From assembly GCA_027024625.1 (NCBI GenBank), contig JALVRY010000469.1, positions 1 through 6,517 on the forward strand: a stretch of DNA of 6,517 nt. Direction: 5' to 3'. Numbering within the stretch: the first letter of the stretch is position 1; every line of letters starts with the position of its first letter. The notes below the pieces were generated by a model, which had not been told where the DNA came from, did not search any database, and saw only the letters and a program-made list of their open reading frames with translations. Origin of the DNA: Thiotrichaceae bacterium. Lineage in GTDB: Bacteria; Pseudomonadota; Gammaproteobacteria; Thiotrichales; Thiotrichaceae. This document shows positions 1-6,517 of the stretch, piece after piece. Position numbers and translations under genes: made by a program.

Positions 1-23
1 ACCTTATACGTCTCTAATAGTTC

Positions 24-3000
24 TTAAAAGCTTAATTTTCTAAACTCCCAACCTGCCCGACCAAACCCAATAAAAATATTGCCTGCAAATTGCCTATTAC
101 CTTTTCCCTTTTCTGAAATATTCCACGAATTTCGTCCCGATTCACCAATGTAAGGCAATGAGTCTGTTGACCAAGGCACTCCCTCAGTAGCTGCCTGTAA
201 AACCTCTTCACCCGAAGAATAATATTGCACAACATTTATATTAGAGTTATTTACTACAGGAGAAAAAATATCTCGCCAAGTTAATTTATTACGATGATCT
301 TCTGCATTACTTGAAAATAACCTATACCACTCTGTTGACCATAATTTACGCCCATCTGTTTGTGAATAACTATCATCTGCTCCAAAGTAATATCTATCCC
401 ACTCGGTATGCCTCATTTTTTTAGGGTCTAATTGCGCCTCATCATAAGCTTCGAGCGCTACAGCAGGATCTATCATAAAATAATTATTAACTATTAAACC
501 AAAGTTACTAATAGCAGAACCCATTACAACATTTCCCATACTGTGTGCGGCTACTGTTTTTTCGCCGTTTATACCCTTGCTTATAAATTCTGCTACATCA
601 TCTGCAGTATAAAATGCATTCTGATTATTTTTCCAATAGCGTAATACGGATAACAAATCAACACCTAAAGCGCCTTGATTACCTTCCCACAATATACCTG
701 TATATAATGCATTTGAACCAGAATGATAAAGACGTTTAAATATTTCATTATTAAATGCTACGCCTGCATCAGCATCAGTTTTAAATCCATGAAGAAAAAT
801 AAAGTTTTTGCTTGGGTCTATCGTATCGTTAGCTACTTTTAATGTATTTGTTTTTTTAAAGTTCCAAACGGTCGTAATACTGCTTACATCTGGAGCTGAG
901 CTAGGTGACTCTCCAATTTCGCTCCATTTACTGGATGTTTTTTCACTGTTAATTGTTCTCAATGAAACATCAACATAGAGTTGTTTTACATTTACACCCC
1001 GCAAAGGTAACTCTTTTTTCAAAACCTCTTTTGCATCTTTATAGACAACAAGCTCTAATGGTTCGGTTGTTTCTTTTGTTATTTCAACCATTACTACACC
1101 TTTTTTCTCATCTTCTTTTAGTAGCTCAAGAAACCATTTAGGCATTACATTAGAACCACCATCATCTCCTGTGATTTTTTTAACAAATGGAAGTGATTTT
1201 CTTCCGTTGCCAAATATAGGCTCTGCACTTCCCATAACGAGTTCATTCAAATAGGCATCTGAATTATCCATATCCATTGCACTATAAACGACATTAACAG
1301 CACTATCTTTTTGCCTTAGTGCAAATGTATAGCCCTCAGTATCAATGTTGTTCAATATATCGTGCAAATCAACAGCTATGGCAAAAAAGTCTATTAAGTC
1401 ACGAGAACCATTGATAACAAAATCTTTATTATTTCCTCCTGAGGTACTTATATCATGCCCTTTTGTTTCATATCGAAAATCATCATCATCATCATTCACC
1501 CAAAACACATAAGGCTTTTCATCGGTCACATAGTCCGTTCGGTTTCCATCTTTATCATTTAATTTTTCATCATCTGTCTTATCATCGTTTTCAGTAAATT
1601 CGATTTTTCCATCGCGGTTAAAATCAACCGCAATATTGATTTGTATCGGCGTAAAGTCATATTCCCACAGCACATTAGCGGCATCGTTATTGCTAAAGAG
1701 TCTTATGGTTAATAAATCTTCACTTTGTAATGCAGCTAGGTAATCTAGATTATCAAAGGTGATTGTTTTATCACTGCCTATGGTGGCGATAAGCTCTTGC
1801 CCTGCAAGGTCAAAAACAAGTTCTCTATCGTTATTATAGCTGTAGGCATCTAATACATTGGATAGTCCGTTATACGTTGATTCTGTTAAATCAAACAATA
1901 GCTTTAAAGTGTCATCGCTGGCACTGATGGCTGGGGTTTCACTGATATAAATATCAACTTCTTCACCTTGATCTGGTGTTCTTATGATTTCATTTATATC
2001 AAGGTCATAGACACTAAATTGAAACTCTGGGCGGTAAACCCAACGGTAAGTTGGTTCGGGCTTTTCTAGGCTTGGGTTATTCTTTTTTGCTTCTTTCCAT
2101 TGTTTGGTACTTTGTTTGGTGCTGTTTTCATCAAACACAGCAACTTTGACGGGCACAAACAATGAGGGGCGATATTTTAGAATACTGCCTTCTGCATATT
2201 TCCCTGGATCATTGTTAAAATTACCTGCAAAACCTTCGGTTAAACCTGATGATAAATCAGGTCGGCGCTTTTGTGGTTCACCACTGACATGCACGTATAA
2301 ATGCTCTGTGCCTAAATTACCTTCTGCCAGCTTTATTACTTGGGTTTGTCTGCCTGGTTTTATCGCAAAGTTTGAGAGGCTATTATTGCCTCCTGCTACA
2401 CCTTTTTTAGTTTCTAAAGTATGTTCTCCACTCACGCGAGCTAATCGCCCTGTAAAACCGAAGTCATCCAATACCGCAGGAAGCGGGCTACCATCATGGT
2501 CTAACCATTCCGTGGATATTACAATGATTTTATCATTACTCAGTGCAGCACCTTCACTGCCTATTTGCTGAATACCATCTTCTCCTCTTTTTGTACCTAC
2601 ATCGCTTTGACGCCTTGCCCATACCTTGAGGTTTGGAGGAAGCATTTCTATCTTGGGGATATGAAATGAAAGTAGTGTTGAAATCCCTTCTCCTCCTGCT
2701 CCTTTTACCTCTGTTCGTACACTGCCCATGTAACCAGTTGCACGGTTTATGGCTACAATTCTAACCATTTCACCTATTTTTAAATGGTTTGCTTCTTTCT
2801 TATAGAACTTGGGGTTCATGTTGCCTTTAACTTGCCAAGATTCAAAATCGTTTCCAAGACGAAAAAAAGAAAAGCTACTATAACCATAACGGTTTTGAGC
2901 CTCATGACTATTAACTATTTGCATGGTATACTTAATTTCACCATCCCATACTGATAAGTTTCCTACAGGACCTGCTTCCTCATCTTTTAGTCCTCGACGT

Positions 3001-4454
3001 TCTGTAATAAGCGTACCATCAGACTCTCTGATTAAATAAATATCCGTATTTTGTAAGTCTTTTTTATTAATTTTACTCAGTAATGCTCTGTCATCAAAAT
3101 CATCACTCCAATCAAGAAGACGTGTATAACTTGGTAAGGTTTTAGTGACATCTAATGTTGCTAAATCATGGTGTCTTGATAACCATATTGCTTGAAATTC
3201 TGGACCTTGGTCTAAGGGTACAGCTTCAAAGGATTTTACTTCTTCACCTGCATCATTAGTTGTTGTAACAAATTTACCTGTTTCTACTCTATCAATCGTA
3301 CCATCGTTATCAAAGTCTTCGGCATTTTGTACTGTTCGTAAGAGGCTTGATTTACTATCATTGTAGCGGGTTTTATCACCACTGCTAACTTCTCCAAAGC
3401 TTGCGGCACCATCCAAAATAACAATATCTATAGGCATATCTTGGGGATATACTGGGTGCGCCATTGTGGCTTCGATAGCCATAATACTTATACGAACCAT
3501 TTGCCCCAACAAAGTACCAGACCCTGCCAAGCTTTCAGATATACCAGAACAATAATCATATTTGTACTTTGTATAAAAGTACGTTGCCCATATCTGCCCT
3601 CGTGGATTAAATCGAGAATAGCGAAGCTCTGCATTCACTGATATTATCCATGGGTAAGCAAAACCTGGGCAATAAAGTCGATACCGCATACTAAACTTGC
3701 CATCTTCATCTGTTAATGTGGCATATCTATTCCAAGCTCTAGAAGATACAGGTAAATTTTTCAGTGGGCTTACTAAAGTGTAATCTCTCTGCCTCCAACG
3801 AGAAGAAATTAATCTTGAATCATATACTGGATTATTTTGTGCATCTTTTAAGAAACTAGTTCGTAAACCAATACTACCTTCTGAGCTTGCGATTACATTA
3901 CCCTTTTTATTTACCAGCAGTGAACCACAACTTTTAGTGAGATCAATGACATCATTATCTCTTTGACAACTACTACCGTATTGGCCGCGCGGGTCAAGAA
4001 TAGATTGCTGCAAAACAAGTTGTGAGCCATCTATCATAAGTTGTCTTTGTGCTGCGCCTCTGACAACAACAAAGTTAATATAAGACTTTCGCAAAGGCAT
4101 ATTAGGTAAGCTAGGTAAAGCATCATATGCTATACCTTCTAATACCTCTAAATCAGGAAGCTCTTTTTGCAATTGCTTAAAATGCTTCGTTATTGCATAA
4201 GCCTGAGCCTTTGCAATTACCTGCGTACTTTGTCTCTCTTTTTTACTTACTGGATATGGAAGATTATGACCCCCTACTTCTTCTCCTTCATCATCATAAG
4301 CAACATAAGTTGCATTCCCATTACTATCTAATATAACACCACGAGTAAAAACAGCTCCAAATACAAAATTTTCATATGGTGTATAAGCCCACAAACTTTG
4401 TACGAATAGCATCAAGAAAAGACTGCTGATAAGTTTTATTTTTGTAGATTGCAT
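24..4454 (-). CDS. Secreted multidomain protein with EF-hand-like loops and a C-terminal α/β-hydrolase (lipase/esterase-like) domain
   Basis: Complete gene of 1476 residues. The ATG at 4452-4454 is chosen because GAGGAG lies 10 nt upstream. An in-frame GTG at 4461-4463 would sit only 1 nt from that site. Residues 1-23 form a signal peptide (K5/K7, hydrophobic core, cleavage after S-L-W-A), so export is likely. All four cysteines (163, 176, 262, 302) lie in the N-terminal domain, suggesting two disulfides. EF-hand-type loops occur at 380-391 (D-F-D-N-D-G-T-I-D-R-V-E) and 944-955 (D-F-N-R-D-G-K-I-E-F-T-E). The region between is β-rich and unrecognised. An acidic stretch follows (about 955-995, with Asp 988-992), then D-L-I-D-F-F at 1019-1024. 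The hydrolase domain spans about 1215-1420. It has H1222-G-F as likely oxyanion region, nucleophile elbow A-H-S1305-M-G-N (Ala replaces the first Gly of GxSxG) and D1329-P-A as candidate acid, 24 residues after Ser. Candidate histidines are H1349 and H1387. The substrate is unknown; ester, lipid or peptide are all possible. I recall uncharacterised bacterial proteins of similar architecture. The gene and hydrolase fold are confident; the function is not. Confidence 0.9.
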   Translation of the reverse strand: MQSTKIKLISSLFLMLFVQSLWAYTPYENFVFGAVFTRGVILDSNGNATYVAYDDEGEEVGGHNLPYPVSKKERQSTQVIAKAQAYAITKHFKQLQKELPDLEVLEGIAYDALPSLPNMPLRKSYINFVVVRGAAQRQLMIDGSQLVLQQSILDPRGQYGSSCQRDNDVIDLTKSCGSLLVNKKGNVIASSEGSIGLRTSFLKDAQNNPVYDSRLISSRWRQRDYTLVSPLKNLPVSSRAWNRYATLTDEDGKFSMRYRLYCPGFAYPWIISVNAELRYSRFNPRGQIWATYFYTKYKYDYCSGISESLAGSGTLLGQMVRISIMAIEATMAHPVYPQDMPIDIVILDGAASFGEVSSGDKTRYNDSKSSLLRTVQNAEDFDNDGTIDRVETGKFVTTTNDAGEEVKSFEAVPLDQGPEFQAIWLSRHHDLATLDVTKTLPSYTRLLDWSDDFDDRALLSKINKKDLQNTDIYLIRESDGTLITERRGLKDEEAGPVGNLSVWDGEIKYTMQIVNSHEAQNRYGYSSFSFFRLGNDFESWQVKGNMNPKFYKKEANHLKIGEMVRIVAINRATGYMGSVRTEVKGAGGEGISTLLSFHIPKIEMLPPNLKVWARRQSDVGTKRGEDGIQQIGSEGAALSNDKIIVISTEWLDHDGSPLPAVLDDFGFTGRLARVSGEHTLETKKGVAGGNNSLSNFAIKPGRQTQVIKLAEGNLGTEHLYVHVSGEPQKRRPDLSSGLTEGFAGNFNNDPGKYAEGSILKYRPSLFVPVKVAVFDENSTKQSTKQWKEAKKNNPSLEKPEPTYRWVYRPEFQFSVYDLDINEIIRTPDQGEEVDIYISETPAISASDDTLKLLFDLTESTYNGLSNVLDAYSYNNDRELVFDLAGQELIATIGSDKTITFDNLDYLAALQSEDLLTIRLFSNNDAANVLWEYDFTPIQINIAVDFNRDGKIEFTENDDKTDDEKLNDKDGNRTDYVTDEKPYVFWVNDDDDDFRYETKGHDISTSGGNNKDFVINGSRDLIDFFAIAVDLHDILNNIDTEGYTFALRQKDSAVNVVYSAMDMDNSDAYLNELVMGSAEPIFGNGRKSLPFVKKITGDDGGSNVMPKWFLELLKEDEKKGVVMVEITKETTEPLELVVYKDAKEVLKKELPLRGVNVKQLYVDVSLRTINSEKTSSKWSEIGESPSSAPDVSSITTVWNFKKTNTLKVANDTIDPSKNFIFLHGFKTDADAGVAFNNEIFKRLYHSGSNALYTGILWEGNQGALGVDLLSVLRYWKNNQNAFYTADDVAEFISKGINGEKTVAAHSMGNVVMGSAISNFGLIVNNYFMIDPAVALEAYDEAQLDPKKMRHTEWDRYYFGADDSYSQTDGRKLWSTEWYRLFSSNAEDHRNKLTWRDIFSPVVNNSNINVVQYYSSGEEVLQAATEGVPWSTDSLPYIGESGRNSWNISEKGKGNRQFAGNIFIGFGRAGWEFRKLSF

Positions 4455-4464
4455 AATTAACACA

Positions 4465-4470
4465 CTCCTC
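4465..4470 (-). promoter_or_regulatory. Shine-Dalgarno site of the hydrolase gene
   Basis: The minus strand reads GAGGAG here, 10 nt before the ATG at 4452-4454 and 1 nt before the in-frame GTG at 4461-4463. This decides the start in favour of ATG. It also puts the signal peptide's positively charged n-region (M-Q-S-T-K-I-K) at the true N-terminus. The site follows the base of the 4474-4516 hairpin after only three A residues, so ribosome access could depend on that structure. Confidence 0.8.
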
Positions 4471-4473
4471 TTT

Positions 4474-4516
4474 CACACCCCCCCACTTTTACATCATGTA
4501 AAAGTGGGGGGGTGTG
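4474..4516. repeat. Perfect intergenic inverted repeat (21-bp arms, C7/G7 tracts)
   Basis: The arms 4474-4494 and 4496-4516 are exactly complementary around a single central base at 4495. As RNA this would be a stem of about 20 bp with a 3-nt loop (4494-4496). From the base, each arm reads CACA/TGTG, then a C7/G7 run (4478-4484 and 4506-4512), then an A/T-rich segment towards the loop. Neither strand has a U-tract after the stem, so it is not a canonical intrinsic terminator. On the minus strand the 3' base of the stem is 3 nt before the Shine-Dalgarno sequence of the hydrolase gene. Possible roles are a 5'-UTR or intercistronic mRNA stabiliser, a translation-modulating structure, or one copy of a dispersed palindromic repeat. 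The structure itself is certain; its role is inferred. Confidence 0.9.
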
Positions 4517-4519
4517 TGC

Positions 4520-4547
4520 AATATATTCAACAGAATGCGGTATTGAA
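4520..4547 (-). promoter_or_regulatory. Weak candidate σ70-type promoter for the hydrolase gene
   Basis: On the minus strand TTCAAT (4542-4547) and TATATT (4520-4525) are separated by 16 bp. The -10-like box is good (5 of 6 to TATAAT); the -35-like box is poor (3 of 6 to TTGACA). If used, transcription would begin near 4513, so the hairpin would form the extreme 5' end of the transcript. In AT-rich DNA such pairs arise easily by chance, so this is only a candidate. Co-transcription from the upstream gene is an equally good explanation. Confidence 0.25.
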
Positions 4548-4570
4548 TGTACTGTACTATTTTTGAATGT
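4525..4570. repeat. Spaced TTGAAT copies between the two genes
   Basis: On the plus strand TTGAATGT occurs at 4543-4550 and again at 4563-4570, exactly 20 bp apart, about two helical turns. The reverse complement ATTCAA occurs at 4525-4530, making a 6-bp inverted repeat with 4543-4548 (12-bp spacer). The small palindrome GTACTGTAC (4549-4557) lies between the two direct copies. The arrangement could be an operator, but the motif is short and AT-rich and may be coincidental. Confidence 0.3.
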
Positions 4571-4572
4571 CA

Positions 4573-6517
4573 TTATTGTGTGATTTTGTTGCTATTGAAT
4601 AATCTTCGGGCTGTTTCTCGCGCTTCATCCCAAGCTTGGTTAACCTTTACCAATAAAATGGGTAAGCTAATTTTATCCTCGGTATAATCTTTAAGTGCTG
4701 TTTGGGCTTCTTCTGGCATTAAGGTATAAGCAAAAACATCTAAAGTATCAAAATGTGTAGCCCCTACACTTTTTAGGTTTTGTTTATTGTTGGTAATTAT
4801 CCCAACACCTACGGGGCTGATTTGATTGGAGGATTTATTTAAACCTAGTAATAAAACATATGAACCATCAGGAGGTACATAGCTATTACTTTGATTTAGC
4901 TTTGGAAGACCTAGCTCTATTGATAGTTGGCCTGTTACTTCTATGCCACTAGGTTGTATTCCATATATCCATAAAGGTGTTGCTAATGGAGAAAATGGGT
5001 AAGGTGATTGTTCATAAGTGTAGAATTGGGCTTGAACATTACCACTCAAACTAGAGTCAGGGAATAATAAACTAGCTTCTGTTAAATCCAGAGTGACCGT
5101 GTTTTCTAATAATTTGGTTACCTTTCCTCCGCTAATAGGAGTAAAAGCAATATCTTTATTCAAAACAGGTATACGCGATATACCCATATTATTTGCTCTG
5201 CCAATTTGTATATTCGCATTCCGACTCACAGACCCATAACGAATATCTTTTAACCGTGGATTAAAGACTATTTTATAGCTACCGCCTTTAATATTCTTTT
5301 TAGCATCATCGCCATAACCAAAAGTGTAAGCACCATCTTTGTTGGTTATTGCACTTCTGTTTAATTCAGGAATAGCTACCGAAATACCTGATATAGGTTG
5401 ATTAAACTGATCTTGAATAACTCCATTAATAAAGGTAGGCAACCCTCTGGTTTTAAACTGTATTCTTTCTATGCTACTACCATCATATTCAACATCAACA
5501 TAAATATCAGCATGGTAAGAAAAATCACGACTAGGATAAAAAGCAACTAGTTTATCACCAGGGACTAATGATAAATTACCTGCTACTGCTTCGTGGCTAC
5601 GATTAACTTCCTTTAGTTCGTAACCACGTGCTTGTAACGCATCTACACCTAAATCTCCATTGTCTACCCAAGTTACCCCTTGTGCAGTTTCATAGACTTT
5701 TATAGTTAACTTTTGAATATCTATTGCACGATTAAATGATATTGAAATGAAGTTATTGGGTTCTATTCCTTCATCTCCATTTAAAGGTGTTGTTGATAAA
5801 ACTTCTAGAGGTATATCGGCTTCAGCCTTTATAGTTAAAGATTGGCTACTTGTGGTAACAATATTCCCATCACTATCAAGTGCTTTAATCTCTATGAGGT
5901 AATCCCCTGATTCACTGGGCAATACCAGCGTGCCAGATTTTAGATTTGCATCACCGCTTAGTGTTGCACTTCCTTTTTCTACTCCTTCTTTATCTTTTAG
6001 TGTCGCTGTAACCGTATGTACTGTTGCTGTCTCTCCATTTAATCGAACACTAATAGTCGCATCAAAATCACTGCCTTTTGATATAACGTCTGTATCTGCT
6101 GATGGTGATAATATTTCTATCGTAGTTGTCGCTAAATATTTTAGTAAATATTCCTGTTCAACTGTATTTCCAGCTTGGTCTATTGCTTTTATTATTATGG
6201 GGTTAATAGTATTTGCCTCTAACCCAAGCGCTACACTAAATTGATACTCACCCTGCTCTTCTGATGGAGTTAAACCAACGGGAGTATCATTTATAAGCAA
6301 CGATGCAAGGTTACTATCACTCACTGTTCCACTAATAATATAAGGATGATCTGTAATTATATTTTCTACTGGTGTGGCTTGTAAGTTTTGGCTTATATTA
6401 ATTTCTGGTGCTTGTTGATCATTATAATATTTGATGCGGCTAGTGGTTTTTTCGCCCTTTTCATCAATAGCAATCAACGTAACATAAAGCTCTGTTTCTG
6501 TTCCTACAAAGCTAAGG
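4573..6517 (-). CDS. Large Ig-like-domain surface/secreted protein, 3' part only (5' end beyond the window)
   Basis: The frame is open from the window edge to the TAA at 4573-4575, giving 647 complete codons. The TTG at 6475-6477 is in frame but is not a convincing start: the 13 upstream codons continue an Ig-like strand pattern (T-E-L-Y-V-T-L-I-A-I-D). Numbering from the first visible codon, residues 1-35 are the end of an Ig-like domain. Residues about 36-130 are an Ig-like domain with the G-T-V-S-D-S-N and A-I-D-Q-A-G-N signature. Residues 131-232 are another, ending A-L-D-S-D-G-N. Residues about 234-360 resemble Big_5/SbsA-like Ig domains (S-T-T-P-L-N-G-D-E-G-I opening, S-F-N-R-A-I). Residues about 362-425 resemble a carboxypeptidase-regulatory-like sandwich (G-V-I-Q-D…P-I-S-G-I-S-V, then N-K-D-G-A-Y-T-F). 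Residues about 460-647 form a β-rich terminal module (L-L-L-G-L-N, I-S-P-V-G-V-G) ending in a short charged helix. No catalytic motif is visible. The likely role is an extracellular adhesin, stalk or scaffold. It lies 118 bp upstream of the hydrolase gene on the same strand, so co-transcription is plausible. Confidence 0.88.
   Translation of the reverse strand, partial: LSFVGTETELYVTLIAIDEKGEKTTSRIKYYNDQQAPEINISQNLQATPVENIITDHPYIISGTVSDSNLASLLINDTPVGLTPSEEQGEYQFSVALGLEANTINPIIIKAIDQAGNTVEQEYLLKYLATTTIEILSPSADTDVISKGSDFDATISVRLNGETATVHTVTATLKDKEGVEKGSATLSGDANLKSGTLVLPSESGDYLIEIKALDSDGNIVTTSSQSLTIKAEADIPLEVLSTTPLNGDEGIEPNNFISISFNRAIDIQKLTIKVYETAQGVTWVDNGDLGVDALQARGYELKEVNRSHEAVAGNLSLVPGDKLVAFYPSRDFSYHADIYVDVEYDGSSIERIQFKTRGLPTFINGVIQDQFNQPISGISVAIPELNRSAITNKDGAYTFGYGDDAKKNIKGGSYKIVFNPRLKDIRYGSVSRNANIQIGRANNMGISRIPVLNKDIAFTPISGGKVTKLLENTVTLDLTEASLLFPDSSLSGNVQAQFYTYEQSPYPFSPLATPLWIYGIQPSGIEVTGQLSIELGLPKLNQSNSYVPPDGSYVLLLGLNKSSNQISPVGVGIITNNKQNLKSVGATHFDTLDVFAYTLMPEEAQTALKDYTEDKISLPILLVKVNQAWDEARETARRLFNSNKITQ

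Noticed and set aside
1..23. Downstream gene or terminator after the hydrolase gene
   Set aside because: Only 23 bases are visible. They show no hairpin or T-run, and too little sequence remains to call anything.
32..235. 67-codon minus-strand frame overlapping the hydrolase gene in another frame
   Set aside because: It is fully nested out of frame in the C-terminal coding region, whose own frame reads as convincing protein.
953..1141. 62-codon plus-strand frame, His/Leu-rich
   Set aside because: A short shadow frame inside the 1476-residue gene, with a low-complexity translation and no supporting signal.
2104..2571. 155-codon open frame on the plus strand
   Set aside because: It lies entirely inside the hydrolase-protein gene on the opposite strand. 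Its translation has no recognisable domain and looks like antisense of β-rich coding sequence.
3441..3641. 66-codon plus-strand frame
   Set aside because: A shadow frame antisense to the N-terminal disulfide domain coding region, with no independent evidence.
4474..4516. Intrinsic terminator for the upstream gene
   Set aside because: The stem is strong, but the minus strand continues AAAGAGGAG with no U-run. The plus strand also lacks one, and the stem's base is not the G/C-rich part. Weak termination or attenuation cannot be excluded.
5930..6244. 104-codon plus-strand frame with a hydrophobic translation
   Set aside because: It is antisense to Ig-like domain coding sequence. The hydrophobic, Ser/Val-rich look follows from the complementary codons, and no ribosome-binding site is evident.
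6475..6477. TTG as start of the upstream gene
   Set aside because: The frame is open to the window edge, and the preceding 13 codons continue an Ig-like strand, so the gene is 5'-truncated by the window rather than starting here.

Overview
The window carries two long genes, both on the minus strand. They are separated by a 118-bp gap that holds one striking perfect inverted repeat. The DNA is AT-rich, with A/T-rich third codon positions. Both products look like large, β-rich, exported bacterial proteins built from Ig-like and calcium-loop modules. This fits a Gram-negative, probably marine or host-associated gammaproteobacterium, but no phylogenetic marker is present and the assignment is a weak inference.

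Layout in the direction of transcription (high to low coordinates):

(1) 6517 to 4573 is the 3' part of a large gene whose start lies outside the window. The reading frame stays open to the edge. The visible 647 residues are a chain of Ig-like domains, a Big_5/SbsA-like domain, a carboxypeptidase-regulatory-like β-sandwich and a conserved-looking β-rich C-terminal module. No enzyme domain is visible.

(2) 4572 to 4455 is the intergenic gap. It has a weak promoter-like pair, spaced copies of TTGAAT, a perfect hairpin with 21-bp arms containing C7/G7 tracts, and a strong Shine-Dalgarno sequence only 3 nt after the hairpin.

(3) 4454 to 24 is a complete 1476-residue secreted protein. It has a signal peptide, an N-terminal domain holding all four cysteines, two textbook EF-hand-type calcium loops (residues 380-391 and 944-955), long β-rich regions, an Asp-rich segment, and a C-terminal α/β-hydrolase domain with an A-H-S-M-G nucleophile elbow (Ser1305). 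It ends 23 bp before the window edge.

The two genes are co-oriented and closely spaced, and both encode extracellular-type multidomain proteins, so they probably form one functional unit: a non-enzymatic adhesin or scaffold followed by a calcium-stabilised secreted serine hydrolase. The substrate cannot be deduced. No RNA genes, CRISPR array, insertion sequence or phage genes were seen. The points most worth following are the hairpin placed directly on the ribosome-binding site of the hydrolase gene, and the hydrolase C-terminus, which has no histidine after the last core strand and may be truncated.
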